Assembly: GCF_001278055.1 (NCBI RefSeq)
Contig: NZ_CP010802.1
Coordinates: forward strand, 124,001-188,000
Length of the DNA stretch: 64,000 bases
Origin: Desulfuromonas soudanensis
GTDB lineage: Bacteria; Desulfobacterota; Desulfuromonadia; Desulfuromonadales; WTL
Direction: 5' to 3'
Shown: positions 15,728-24,282 of the stretch, in pieces
How positions within the stretch are numbered: the first letter of the stretch is position 1
How the letters are laid out: each line of letters starts with the position of its first letter
Program-made: the position numbers and the translations under genes
The notes under the pieces: model-generated
Database searches by the model: none
What the model saw: the letters and a program-made list of their open reading frames with translations, nothing else
What the model was told of the DNA's origin: nothing

Positions 15728-16363
15728 TCAGCGAATAAAGTTCAGGTAGGTTTTGGCCTCCCTGGCCGGCGGCTCGACCGTTCCCTTGCCGTTTTCCACC
15801 AGCTTCATCAGATAGGCCATGTTCTTCCCCAGCACCCGCATGATCTGAACCCCCTCGGTGTCCTGCGTCACTTCCCCCGGGCGGGCTCCGTGAATCACGT
15901 TCCAGTAGTTGGAGGTCGGCAGAAGCATCTCCGAATAGGCCAAAAAATTGTTCAGCTGGTCAAAGGTCGGCAGGCCGCCGGAGCGTCGTACGGCCACCAC
16001 GGCCGCACCGACTTTGTGCCGCAGCAAATTGCCATTGACGCTCGACACATAAAAGGCGCGGTCGAGAAACGACTTCATCGTCCCTCCCATGGCCGCAAAA
16101 TGAACGGGGGAGCCTAAGATAATGCCATCGGCCCCCTTCATTTTCTGCAGCCACTCATTGACCTCATCACCCGGCAGGACGCATTGTTCGTTTTTGTTTT
16201 TGAAGCACTGGCCGCAGGCGATGCAGGCGCGGATCGCCTTGTTCCCGACCTGGATGATTTCCGTTTCGATCCCTTCCTTTTCCAGCTCGGCGCTCACCAT
16301 TTTGATGGCATGAAAGGTATTGCCTTCACTGTTGGGACTGCCGTTAAACGCCAGCACTTTCAT
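15728..16363 (-). CDS. Flavodoxin-family NAD(P)H-dependent oxidoreductase
   Basis: A 211-residue protein of the NADPH-dependent FMN reductase/iron-sulfur flavoprotein group. The phosphate-binding loop GSPNSEGNT (about 8-16), flavin-binding SPVHFAAMGGTMKSFLDR (about 84-101) and a cysteine cluster CIACGQCFKN...C (about 48-62) are visible. The cysteine cluster is the type seen in iron-sulfur flavoproteins, which may bind a [4Fe-4S] cluster. CAGGAG lies before the ATG. It is a stand-alone gene; physiological substrate unknown. Confidence 0.85.
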   Translation of the reverse strand: MKVLAFNGSPNSEGNTFHAIKMVSAELEKEGIETEIIQVGNKAIRACIACGQCFKNKNEQCVLPGDEVNEWLQKMKGADGIILGSPVHFAAMGGTMKSFLDRAFYVSSVNGNLLRHKVGAAVVAVRRSGGLPTFDQLNNFLAYSEMLLPTSNYWNVIHGARPGEVTQDTEGVQIMRVLGKNMAYLMKLVENGKGTVEPPAREAKTYLNFIR

Positions 16364-16392
16364 TGCTTTTTTCTCCTGTTGAATGGATGCAA

Positions 16393-16424
16393 GGGGACAG
16401 GCACCATCGGAGCCCGTCCCTGTG
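16393..16424 (+). repeat. Dispersed GGGGACAGGCACC repeat, copy 1
   Basis: Contains GGGGACAGGCACC...GGAGCCCGTCCCTGT, related to 17456-17528 and 23319-23379. It is an intergenic, imperfect inverted repeat of unknown origin. Confidence 0.6.
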
Positions 16425-16542
16425 AAGAATCACCTCTTTGGCGGGGATTGTCAAGGCGACGGATACCCCTTCAGCAAGAGGGGATAGACGTCCCGGGGGC
16501 TCATCTGCTAGACTCGGGCAGCTCATGACGGAGGGGATGAAG

Positions 16543-17451
16543 GTGGCCAACGACGATAAAGACAGAGACCGGCACTCGGAAACGATGATTTTCATGCCGG
16601 GGGATCCCTCGATTCCTCCGACACAGAAGGAGGCCTTTCTCACCGTGGTTCGCGGCTGCGGCGCCGACCTCGGGCAGAACCAGCCGATTGCCGAAGCGCT
16701 TGTCGTCGGCCGCGGCAAGGGGTGCGGCCTCTGCCTGATGGACATGCAGGTCTCCTCGCGCCACGCCCGGATCACCCTGCGGCCGGACGGCTCTTATGTG
16801 CTGGAGGATCTCGGCTCCACCAACGGCACCCGGATTAACGGCAAGGCGCTGCAGGGGTCGTGGGAACTCCTCGAAGGGGACAAGATTTTCCTCGGGGAGT
16901 CGGTCCTGCGCTTCGCCATGGCCGATGCCATGGACCTCGGTTACCACCATGAACTCTCGCAGCTGGTGCGCATCGATGCCCTGACCGGACTCGATTCGAA
17001 GCGCTGTTTCGACGATGCCCTGAGCATCGCCCTGACGCAGGCTTGCCGGAAAAAGTCCCCCTTATCGGTTCTGATGATGGATATGGACGGCATCAAGCCG
17101 ATCAATGACACCTACGGCCATCTCTTCGGAGCGCACGCCATCGGCGAGACCGGCCGACTGATCGCCCGCGTCCTGCACGATTCCGGGCGGGCCTGTCGTT
17201 TCGGCGGCGACGAATTCACCGCCATGCTCCCCGGCCTCGACAAGGAGGCGGCCGTTCAGGTCGGCGAAGAGATCCGCCGGCTCCTCGAGGAGGCCCGTCT
17301 CGAAAAAGACGGCATCCGCCTGCAGCCGACGATCTCCATCGGCGTCGCCTCTTGTCCCGAGGACGGCGAAACGGTCCTGACGCTCATCGATGCCGCCGAC
17401 CGGGCCCTCTACCGGGCCAAACGGGCCGGAAAAAACCGGGTCAGCGTTTAA
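16543..17451 (+). CDS. FHA-GGDEF diguanylate cyclase
   Basis: About 302 residues: an FHA domain that binds phosphothreonine (core VVGRGKGCGL...SSRHARI...STNGTRING) followed by a GGDEF domain with intact catalytic RFGGDEF. It should make cyclic di-GMP from GTP under control of a Thr-phosphorylated partner. The usual RxxD product-inhibition site is replaced by HDSG, so feedback inhibition may be absent. GTG 16543 is chosen because GGAGGGG lies six bases upstream; ATG 16525 and a further in-frame start at 16438 are alternatives. No partner kinase is adjacent. Confidence 0.88.
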   Translation: MANDDKDRDRHSETMIFMPGDPSIPPTQKEAFLTVVRGCGADLGQNQPIAEALVVGRGKGCGLCLMDMQVSSRHARITLRPDGSYVLEDLGSTNGTRINGKALQGSWELLEGDKIFLGESVLRFAMADAMDLGYHHELSQLVRIDALTGLDSKRCFDDALSIALTQACRKKSPLSVLMMDMDGIKPINDTYGHLFGAHAIGETGRLIARVLHDSGRACRFGGDEFTAMLPGLDKEAAVQVGEEIRRLLEEARLEKDGIRLQPTISIGVASCPEDGETVLTLIDAADRALYRAKRAGKNRVSV

Positions 17452-17455
17452 ACCC

Positions 17456-17528
17456 GGGGACTGGCTCCGCGGGGACTGGCTCCGCAGGTGCCTGTCCCCG
17501 TGATTTTCGCCTGTCCCCGTGATTTTCG
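17456..17528 (+). repeat. Dispersed GGGGACAGGCACC repeat, copy 2
   Basis: Contains two GGGGACTGGCTCCGC units and two CCTGTCCCCGTGATTTTCG units. It fills the gap between the GGDEF gene and the convergent carbonic anhydrase-like gene. Confidence 0.65.
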
Positions 17529-17563
17529 GTTCGAATGAGCTGATTTCCTCTCCAGCCTCCCCC

Positions 17564-18097
17564 TTACGCTCCCCCCTCCGCAGTCTCCTTCAATCCCTCC
17601 CGATACCTTCGCCCCTGCTCCCGGTAATGTTCAGCGCTCTCCAGCACTTTTTTGCGCCCCGCCTCGTCCAGGCTGCGGACGATCCTCCCCGGTGAGCCGA
17701 GGACCACGGAGTTGTCCGGTACGACCATCTTCTCGGTAATCAGGGCATTGGCACCGATCAGGCACCCCCGGCCGATCCATGCGCCGTTGAGCACGACGGC
17801 GTTCATGCCGATCAGGCTGCCGTCGCCGATGGTGCAGCCGTGCAGGATCACCCTGTGGCCGACGGTGACCAGGCGGCCGACGGAGAGGGGGAAGCCGGGA
17901 TCGACGTGGAGGACCGAGCCGTCCTGGATGTTGCTCCCCTCACCGATGCGGATCAGGTCGTTGTCGGCGCGGATGACGACGTTGAACCAGACGCTGGCCT
18001 CCTTTTCGATGGTGACCGAGCCGATGAGGGTTGCGTTGGGGGCGATGAAGGGGGTCCCGATCAGGGTCACCCGGCGGTCCTCGAGGTGGTAGATCAT
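17564..18097 (-). CDS. Gamma-carbonic anhydrase-like hexapeptide protein
   Basis: A 177-residue left-handed beta-helix protein of the gamma-CA/YrdA/PaaY group with repeated [LIV]G-type hexapeptides, RADNDLIRIGEGSNIQDGSVLH and HGCTIGDGSLIGMNA. Metal-binding histidines of the family (VLHVD, VGHRVILHGC) are present. A C-terminal helix packs the trimer. ATG 18097 is chosen because AAGGAG lies about ten bases upstream; the 11-residue extension to 18130 is not supported. Carbonic anhydrase activity is shown for few members, so the substrate remains open. Confidence 0.88.
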   Translation of the reverse strand: MIYHLEDRRVTLIGTPFIAPNATLIGSVTIEKEASVWFNVVIRADNDLIRIGEGSNIQDGSVLHVDPGFPLSVGRLVTVGHRVILHGCTIGDGSLIGMNAVVLNGAWIGRGCLIGANALITEKMVVPDNSVVLGSPGRIVRSLDEAGRKKVLESAEHYREQGRRYREGLKETAEGGA

Positions 18098-18195
18098 GAG
18101 GGTTCGGTCTCCTTGCGTTATTGGGGACACGCCTTTGATGGGGCGGGATCGGGGACGGCGTCGACCTTATCCCGGTCGGTGTGAATTCGTTCCTT

Positions 18196-18215
18196 CTGTG
18201 AATTTTACTTCACAG
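18196..18215. promoter_or_regulatory. Inverted repeat upstream of octaheme cytochrome
   Basis: CTGTGAA-TTTTAC-TTCACAG has perfect 7-bp arms. It lies between the divergent carbonic anhydrase-like and cytochrome genes, 142 bases before the cytochrome ATG, and could be an operator for either. Confidence 0.4.
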
Positions 18216-18357
18216 GCGGCCGGGAAAAAAAAGTTTCTTTTATCTGGAAGGAGATGGGGATAGTGGCCGATATTATCCACACTTGCACAATCAATGAGCA
18301 AGGAGGCGAAAGACAAGGTTTAAAAGAAGGAAAACACGCAACGAACAAGGAGGTTTC

Positions 18358-20343
18358 ATGGCAGTACAAAAAAAGATGAACAGTTTTCTGGCTTGTGCGG
18401 TTCTGGTTGTCCTGACGTCGGTCATCCTTTCCGCTTGCGGGAGCGACAGCAATTCGACCCCGCCCGTCCAGCAGCCCGTTGTGACGGAGCCCACCGTCTC
18501 CGTGAAAGACACTTCCGGCGCGGCGGTCGAGGGCGCCACCGTCTTCGCCATTCCGGCGTCCGATGTCGCCGACCTTGCGGCCCAGCCGCTGACGCTGGTC
18601 GCCGGTAATTACACCGCCGAGGCCCTGAACGTCGACGAGCCCCTCGAGGACCTGGTCAACGGCAAGTATACCCCCGCCGGCGGCGGAGTGGCGACCTACA
18701 TCTCCGCCGTCACCGATGCGGAGGGAACTGCAGTCCTGACCGGGCTGGCGGTCGATACCACCGAGTACTTTATTTATGTTGCACCGGCCACGGCCGACCA
18801 CCTTCCCGGCGGCAGCCTCTGCCGCAACGCCGTCACGGGCGCCTCGCTGGACAATACCGTGACCGCAATCGAGGTTTCCACCACCCCGTCGGCGACGGCG
18901 ACCTATATCGGCTCCAGTGACTGTCTGGTCTGTCACGTCGACTACGCCGATCAGAAGAAGACCGCCCACAAGCACGGCATCATGGTGCCGGGTGCGCCGA
19001 GCGCCCTGCAGGATCTCTCCGAGTTCGGTCCGACCGCAGGCGTTTACAACTACATGGCCGGCATCGAAAAGTTCGAAGTGGTCGGCGGCACCACCGTCTG
19101 GTTCTACGACTACGACGCCAGCCGCGGTTTCGACAAGTTCAAGACTTCCGAGAGCGATCCGACAGCCGTGATGACCGACGCAATCTATGCAACCGTCCGT
19201 GCCTTTAAAGATGTCGACGGCAAGTACAAGATGGAATTCACCAACGTCATCAACCCGGCCGACCCGAACAGCCCCCTGATCCGCGAGGTGCTCCTCAACT
19301 ACGGCGGCGGCGTCTACAAGCAGCGCTACCTGACCTCCTTTTCTCCCAGCGAGAGCCTCCACATGCTGCCGCTGCAGTTCAATGCCTCCGGCGACGAAAC
19401 CAATGCCGACCGCACCCGCAAGGTGTGGCGCGATTACCACCTCGACTGGTGGTTGGCCGTCAACACCGTCACACCGGCGAACAGCACCCTCAATCTTCTT
19501 CCCGGTGCGAGCAAGAGCTTCGACCTCAACTGCGCTTCCTGTCACTTCACCGGCTTCAGCATCGCCAAAAACGCCACGACTCTCGATTACACCGCATCGG
19601 CCGTGGCTGACGCCAATGGGGAAATCCACCCCCTGACCGGTGTGCAGCAGGAACTCAACGTCGGCTGCGAAACCTGCCACGGTCCGGGCTCCGAGCACCA
19701 GGCCGCAGGCGGCCTCGGCGAGTTCATCGTCACCCCGGGCAACCTTACCGCCGAGCGCGAAAGCGTCATCTGCGGCCAGTGCCACAGCCGTCCCAAGGGG
19801 ACCTATGACGGCGTCACCGGCAACGACTCCCCCCTGAACGCCGACGGCAAGATGCTCTTCCCCGGCACCAGCCGCGCCGACTACCTGGCCGGCCAGACGA
19901 GCCGCAACGACGCTACCACCTCCGACCTGTGGGCCGACCAGCATTCGAAGTCGCACCATCAGCAGTACACCGACTTCATCGCCTCGGCCAAGTACCGCAA
20001 CGGCAGCGCCCTCAAGACCTGCACCGCCTGTCATGACGTGCATGCTCCGGGAACCGACCGTCACCAGCTCAGCGGCACCACCGACAACACCCTCTGCCTG
20101 AGCTGTCATACCGACGTCGTCAGCGGCGACCATCAGGTGGCCAAAATCGGCTCCGCCCTGCATTCGGGCGCTCCCGCCCTGTGCATCGACTGCCATTCGG
20201 TCAAAACCGCGAAATCGGGTGCCGGCGAGCAGACCTGGAACGGCGGGGACATCAGCTCCCATCGCTTCGACGTACCCCGGGTCGCAACAACGACCGACGC
20301 GATGCCGATTCCCTTCAACAACAGCTGCGGCGTCTGCCATTAA
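18358..20343 (+). CDS. Octaheme c-type cytochrome lipoprotein
   Basis: A 661-residue outer-surface type cytochrome. A lipobox (LSACG, Cys near residue 23) is followed by a carboxypeptidase-regulatory-like beta domain (about 35-180) and eight CxxCH sites starting at residues 189, 392, 437, 472, 555, 580, 609 and 657. The last motif CGVCH is the C-terminus itself. Such multiheme lipoproteins in Desulfuromonadia pass electrons to extracellular acceptors or act on small substrates; this one was not matched to a named Omc protein. An AAGGAGG site precedes the ATG. It is monocistronic and followed by a hairpin. Confidence 0.88.
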   Translation: MAVQKKMNSFLACAVLVVLTSVILSACGSDSNSTPPVQQPVVTEPTVSVKDTSGAAVEGATVFAIPASDVADLAAQPLTLVAGNYTAEALNVDEPLEDLVNGKYTPAGGGVATYISAVTDAEGTAVLTGLAVDTTEYFIYVAPATADHLPGGSLCRNAVTGASLDNTVTAIEVSTTPSATATYIGSSDCLVCHVDYADQKKTAHKHGIMVPGAPSALQDLSEFGPTAGVYNYMAGIEKFEVVGGTTVWFYDYDASRGFDKFKTSESDPTAVMTDAIYATVRAFKDVDGKYKMEFTNVINPADPNSPLIREVLLNYGGGVYKQRYLTSFSPSESLHMLPLQFNASGDETNADRTRKVWRDYHLDWWLAVNTVTPANSTLNLLPGASKSFDLNCASCHFTGFSIAKNATTLDYTASAVADANGEIHPLTGVQQELNVGCETCHGPGSEHQAAGGLGEFIVTPGNLTAERESVICGQCHSRPKGTYDGVTGNDSPLNADGKMLFPGTSRADYLAGQTSRNDATTSDLWADQHSKSHHQQYTDFIASAKYRNGSALKTCTACHDVHAPGTDRHQLSGTTDNTLCLSCHTDVVSGDHQVAKIGSALHSGAPALCIDCHSVKTAKSGAGEQTWNGGDISSHRFDVPRVATTTDAMPIPFNNSCGVCH

Positions 20344-20388
20344 CAACGCCTAAAGCGACGTCCCTTCGGGATGTTAGTCACCGGTAAA

Positions 20389-20426
20389 AACAACAGCGCC
20401 CTCGGAAGTTCGGGGGCGCTGTTGTC
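20389..20426 (+). terminator. Hairpin after octaheme cytochrome
   Basis: ACAACAGCGCCC...GGGCGCTGTTGT, a 12-bp stem. The T-run after it is weak. Confidence 0.6.
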
Positions 20427-20638
20427 ATTGCGGGGCGAGGTTTTCCCACCCGGCTTTGCCTCCCGTGAACCGAGGCGGCGCCGCGAGAAAAAAAGGCGGA
20501 CGTCTGCGGCTACAATGGTACAAAGGGGGATCGGGTCGATTCAAACGAATTTGAACAGAAGGGGATGGTTCCGCCGATCGACGACGGCCATTTTCGCCCG
20601 TGAAATGTTCCAAAACAGAACTGGACAGGGGTAACTCC

Positions 20639-22045
20639 ATGATCGAGGAATCCGGCTTTTTCGCTCTCTATCTCTTCTACGGGCTGGTCTTTTTCACCAT
20701 CGGCTCGGCCATCACCTCCAGGGATCTGCGGTTCAGCGACTTGAAAGTGGCCCGGATCCTCTGGATCCTGGCCCTCTTTGCCTATTCGCACGGCCTCAAC
20801 GAATGGCTCGAACTCTTTATGCAGATGAATGACGAGCATTTGCAGGGAGAATATTACCGTTATTGGATCCTGGGGAAACTCCTGCTTCTTGGGCTTTCCT
20901 TCGGGTTCCTCCTCTGGTTCGGATTCAAACTGCTGCTGTTGGACCGGCTTGCCCGGCCGGCATGGCGGCGGCTCATCTCGGCCGGGATCTTTCTGGCCGT
21001 GGCCTCCTTCGTTTTCAGTCATCTTCATGAAAGCCCCTTCCGCTATGAGCTCTATCTGCGAAATTTTATCGCCTTGCCCGCCTCCGCCATGGCGGGTTTC
21101 GGATTTGTCCGCTATTCGGCCACGGTGACAGCTCTCAGCCGCCGCGGGGCGCGCAATCTCAAGAATGCCGGCTTTGCCATCCTGTTGTACGGGATTTTTG
21201 CCGGCGCCTTCCCCTCCGGAATGAAAATCTTCGGAATGCCGGTGGAAATCTGTCGGGCCCTGGCCGCCTTTGTCGTGCTGCACTCTATCATGCAGGCTCT
21301 GCAGATCTTCGATGTCGAACGGAAAGCCAAGATCGAGGAGAGTCTCAAACGATTTGCCAAAAGCGAAAAGATGTTCTCTCTCGGAAAGCTCTCCGCCGGA
21401 ATTGCCCATGAAATCAACAACCCTCTGACCAATGTCTCCATCAGTGTCGAATTACTGGAAAAGGATCTGAAACCTCTGGCTCAGTTCGAAAGCAAGCTGC
21501 AGCCGCGGATCGATGCCATCAAACGCAATATCGACAGGGCCTCGAAAATAGCCGGAGAGCTGTTGTTTTTCTCCCACAACCGGGAAACCGAGTTGATGCC
21601 GGTCAATCTCAACGAGGTGATTCAACACACCTTCGAGCTGATCGGAAACCGCCGCAATCACTATGATTTTCAGCTGGAGCTCAAGGATTTGCCCGATATC
21701 GAGGGGATCCCCTGGAAAATCGAGGAGGTCCTGCTCAACCTGCTGATGAACGCCATGGAGGCGACCGCCCAGGGGAAACGGATCCGGGTCGGGACCGGGG
21801 TCGAAGAGAGGATGGTGTGCTGCACAGTGGTGGACGAGGGGTCAGGGATTTCCGAGAATGATCTCAAGTTCATTTATGACCCGTTTTTCACCACCAAGGG
21901 CCCGGGGACCGGGACGGGGCTGGGCCTCTCCATCTGCTTTGGTATAATGGAGCTGCATGGCGGGGAAATCCGCATAACCAGTGCGCCGGGCGAAGGAACG
22001 ACCGTCAAATTACTCTTTCCCGTGCCTGAGGGTTCAAGATCATGA
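20639..22045 (+). CDS. Membrane sensor histidine kinase
   Basis: A 468-residue kinase. About seven hydrophobic segments fill residues 1-215, without a large periplasmic domain, so the signal is probably sensed in or near the membrane. A linker is followed by the HisKA H-box SAGIAHEINNPLTN (about 255), the N-box LLMNAMEAT, and ATP-binding VVDEGSGI and GTGTGLGLSI. ATG 20639 has CAGGGG upstream. It overlaps the response regulator by ATGA, so the pair is translationally coupled. Confidence 0.9.
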   Translation: MIEESGFFALYLFYGLVFFTIGSAITSRDLRFSDLKVARILWILALFAYSHGLNEWLELFMQMNDEHLQGEYYRYWILGKLLLLGLSFGFLLWFGFKLLLLDRLARPAWRRLISAGIFLAVASFVFSHLHESPFRYELYLRNFIALPASAMAGFGFVRYSATVTALSRRGARNLKNAGFAILLYGIFAGAFPSGMKIFGMPVEICRALAAFVVLHSIMQALQIFDVERKAKIEESLKRFAKSEKMFSLGKLSAGIAHEINNPLTNVSISVELLEKDLKPLAQFESKLQPRIDAIKRNIDRASKIAGELLFFSHNRETELMPVNLNEVIQHTFELIGNRRNHYDFQLELKDLPDIEGIPWKIEEVLLNLLMNAMEATAQGKRIRVGTGVEERMVCCTVVDEGSGISENDLKFIYDPFFTTKGPGTGTGLGLSICFGIMELHGGEIRITSAPGEGTTVKLLFPVPEGSRS

Positions 22046-22692
22046 GTGAAATTCTGGTGGTGGATGATGATCGGGAACTGCGGGACAACCTGCGCGAGGT
22101 TCTTTCGGCAGAGGGCTTCGATGTCGTGGTGGCCGGAAACGGCGACGAAGCTCTGGAGATGGTCAAAACCAGGGCCTTCGACCTGATATTGCTCGATCTG
22201 GTGATGCCCGGCCTGAGCGGCCTGGAGACCCTTCTGCTCCTGCGGCGGCAGCAACCGCAACTCAAGGTGGTGATGGTCACGGCGTTTTCCACCATTGAAA
22301 ACGCCGTGGAAGCGATGCGGCGGGGCGCCGACGACTATCTGACCAAGCCGTTCAAGATCTCGGACCTGCTGATCACGGTGAGAAGAGTTTTGGAGGAAGC
22401 CCGATTCAAGGAGTGCAATGCGATTCTCAACATGGACGGAACCTTCAATTCCCTCGCCAATGCCATTCGCCGACAGATTCTCCTGGTGCTGAAGGGCAAA
22501 GGGCGAAGGCGATTCATGGAAGTGACCCGCGATCTCGGCATCGATGACCACACCAAGGTCAACTTCCACCTCAAGGTCCTGAAGGAAGAAGGGTTGATCA
22601 GCCAGGACGATCAAAAATATTACAGTCTCAGCCCCAAGGGGGTCAAGGTGACCCAGTGCATGAATATTGTCATCGACAACATGGCCCACTGA
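22042..22692 (+). CDS. Response regulator with REC and ArsR-like winged helix
   Basis: A 216-residue regulator. The receiver (1-120) has the DDD acidic pocket, phosphoacceptor Asp in LILLDLVMPG and the KPF lysine. The output region (about 140-210) is SLANAIRRQILLVLKGKG...HTKVNFHLKVLKEEGLIS, an ArsR-type winged helix rather than OmpR, NarL or Fis types. That combination is uncommon in bacteria and more familiar in archaea. Its partner kinase is encoded just upstream; targets are unknown. Confidence 0.88.
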   Translation: MSEILVVDDDRELRDNLREVLSAEGFDVVVAGNGDEALEMVKTRAFDLILLDLVMPGLSGLETLLLLRRQQPQLKVVMVTAFSTIENAVEAMRRGADDYLTKPFKISDLLITVRRVLEEARFKECNAILNMDGTFNSLANAIRRQILLVLKGKGRRRFMEVTRDLGIDDHTKVNFHLKVLKEEGLISQDDQKYYSLSPKGVKVTQCMNIVIDNMAH

Positions 22693-22731
22693 TTGAGGCA
22701 AGGGCGATAGGTGCCCGGAAAAGGAGAAAAA

Positions 22732-22821
22732 ATGTCGAAAAAATTAGTCGTTATCCTGCTGGCCATCGCCGTCCTCATCGCCGGATTCCTGGCCTATACC
22801 CAGACCCGGCTGCTGATGTAG
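22732..22821 (+). CDS. Small single-pass membrane protein (29 aa)
   Basis: A 29-residue reading frame starting MSKKLVVILLAIAVLIAG and ending TQTRLLM, with one hydrophobic segment after positive charges. AAGGAG lies five bases before the ATG. It begins 39 bases after the response regulator and could be part of that operon. Small size makes it uncertain, but the ribosome-binding site and the positively charged N-terminus before a membrane segment support a real gene. Confidence 0.5.
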   Translation: MSKKLVVILLAIAVLIAGFLAYTQTRLLM

Positions 22822-22916
22822 CCTGATCTCCCTTCTCCCTTCAAATTGGACAAACGATCCCCCTTCGGTTTAGAATGAGTCCTTCATTAATTTAAAAACG
22901 GAGAAGGAGATTCACC

Positions 22917-23198
22917 ATGGCAAAAGCAAGCGCCCGGCACATCCTGGTGCCGACCGAGGCAGACTGCAACACCCTCAAAACCATGATCGAAGGGGGGGAA
23001 GACTTCGCCGAGATCGCAAAAATTCACTCCAAATGTCCGTCCGGCAAACAGGGGGGCGGTCTGGGGGAATTTTCCCCGGGACAGATGGTCAGGGAATTCG
23101 ACGAGGTCGTTTTCTCCGGCGAAGTCGGCAAGGTCCTCGGCCCGGTCAAGACCCAGTTCGGCTATCATCTGATCGAAATCACCAAGCGCACCGCCTGA
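22917..23198 (+). CDS. Parvulin-type peptidyl-prolyl isomerase (PpiC-like)
   Basis: A 93-residue stand-alone parvulin: ASARHILV at the start, GGEDFAEIAKIHSKCPSGKQGGGLGEF in the middle and PVKTQFGYHLIEI at the end, the full PpiC domain with its two active-site histidines. No signal peptide, so it is cytoplasmic. It speeds cis-trans isomerisation at proline. GGAGAAGGAG precedes the start and a strong terminator follows, so it is its own unit. Confidence 0.93.
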   Translation: MAKASARHILVPTEADCNTLKTMIEGGEDFAEIAKIHSKCPSGKQGGGLGEFSPGQMVREFDEVVFSGEVGKVLGPVKTQFGYHLIEITKRTA

Positions 23199-23257
23199 GC
23201 GAAAAGGGGAAAGTGACTCCTTCGGAGCCCGTCCTCCAGTGACACATAGTGAAAACA

Positions 23258-23298
23258 AAGAAGAGCCGCTGAGGACGACCGTCAGCGGCTCTTCTTTA
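23258..23298 (+). terminator. Terminator after parvulin gene
   Basis: A 15-bp stem AAGAAGAGCCGCTGA...TCAGCGGCTCTTCTT with T-rich tail; it works in both directions by sequence. Confidence 0.85.
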
Positions 23299-23318
23299 TC
23301 CTTCATTTCCTTCGCATC

Positions 23319-23379
23319 AGGGGACAGGCACCTGCGGAGCCACACGAACAGGGACTGGCTCCGCAGGAGCCAGTCCCTA
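23319..23379 (+). repeat. Dispersed GGGGACAGGCACC repeat, copy 3
   Basis: GGGGACAGGCACCTGCGGAG followed by an inverted GGGACTGGCTCC/GGAGCCAGTCCC hairpin; related to copies at 16.4 and 17.5 kb. Confidence 0.65.
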
Positions 23380-24255
23380 GAGGAGTTTGCGCTCTGAGGC
23401 GAATTCCATCTCTCGGCCGGAAAGGGGATCGAGGAATCTGACCCTCCGGGCGATCAGCTGCAGGGGGTGATCGAGATCGTCCTCCTGCCTGGGGAGGAGG
23501 TTCGGGTAATACCGGTCGTTGAGGATGGGGAAACCGAGTCCGCTCATGTGCAGGCGCAGCTGATGCTTCTTGCCGGTGATCGGAGAGAGGAGGAAATGAC
23601 CCCGGCCGTCGCGGAAATCGAGGAGTTCGATCTTCGACCGGGCGTTTTCGAGGCCGGCAGCGACCTTCATCCGGAAAAAATCCTCGGCCTCCACCAGGCG
23701 GTTTTCCACCGTCCACTCCCGTACTTCCGGGCCATGATGGACTGCCGCCAGGGCTTCGTAGGTTTTCTCGATCCGGCCGGTTAAAAAGAGGTTGCTGTAG
23801 AGGCCCCGCGTCTCCCTGTTTTTGGAAAAGAGGACGAGGCCCGAGGTCTCGCGGTCGATGCGGTGCAGGGGGACCAGGTCGGGATTTGCCGTCTTCGTTT
23901 TCAGGCGATGGAGGAGGCATTCGTTGACATAGGGGCCCGAGGGGGTGACCGGAAGAAACGGCGGCTTGCAGGCGACGAGGATCTCGCCGTTTTCGAAGAG
24001 GATCGTTTCTCCCAGGGGGATCAGCGGCTCTTCGGCGACCTCGCGGAAGTAGAAGAGTCGCATCTGCGGGACGTAGGGCGTCTCTGCGGAGATCGCCGCG
24101 CCCGCCTCATCCAGAACCTTCCCCGCAAGAATCCGCTCCTGCCAGGGGCCCCGCCCGACGCCGGGAAATCTCTGCACGAGAAAATCGAGGAGCGAGGGGT
24201 AGGGGCGCTTTATGCAGGGCAGACTGACGCAGGACGGGTAGCGGGAAATCCCCAT
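23377..24255 (-). CDS. RluA-family pseudouridine synthase
   Basis: A 292-residue enzyme that isomerises uridine to pseudouridine in RNA. Catalytic Asp is in HRIDRETSGLVLF (about 132-144) and the family C-terminal motif is TGKKHQLRLHMSGLGFPILND. An N-terminal S4-like region (VQRFPGV...AGKVLDEAGAAI) is visible. The RNA target cannot be told from sequence alone. The stop is next to the dispersed repeat at 23.3 kb and the start is 27 bases from the YitT gene stop on the same strand, so the two may be co-transcribed. Confidence 0.9.
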   Translation of the reverse strand: MGISRYPSCVSLPCIKRPYPSLLDFLVQRFPGVGRGPWQERILAGKVLDEAGAAISAETPYVPQMRLFYFREVAEEPLIPLGETILFENGEILVACKPPFLPVTPSGPYVNECLLHRLKTKTANPDLVPLHRIDRETSGLVLFSKNRETRGLYSNLFLTGRIEKTYEALAAVHHGPEVREWTVENRLVEAEDFFRMKVAAGLENARSKIELLDFRDGRGHFLLSPITGKKHQLRLHMSGLGFPILNDRYYPNLLPRQEDDLDHPLQLIARRVRFLDPLSGREMEFASERKLL

Positions 24256-24282
24256 GGAGGAACGGGTCCTTGGTCGGCGCGA

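Noticed and set aside
18131-18357. Cyclic di-GMP (GEMM) riboswitch upstream of the octaheme cytochrome
   Set aside because: Searched because these are common before cytochrome genes in this group; the conserved core sequences were not found.
18205-20346. Long minus-strand open frame opposite the octaheme cytochrome
   Set aside because: Antisense of a gene with eight heme motifs and a signal peptide; no recognisable domain or ribosome-binding site.
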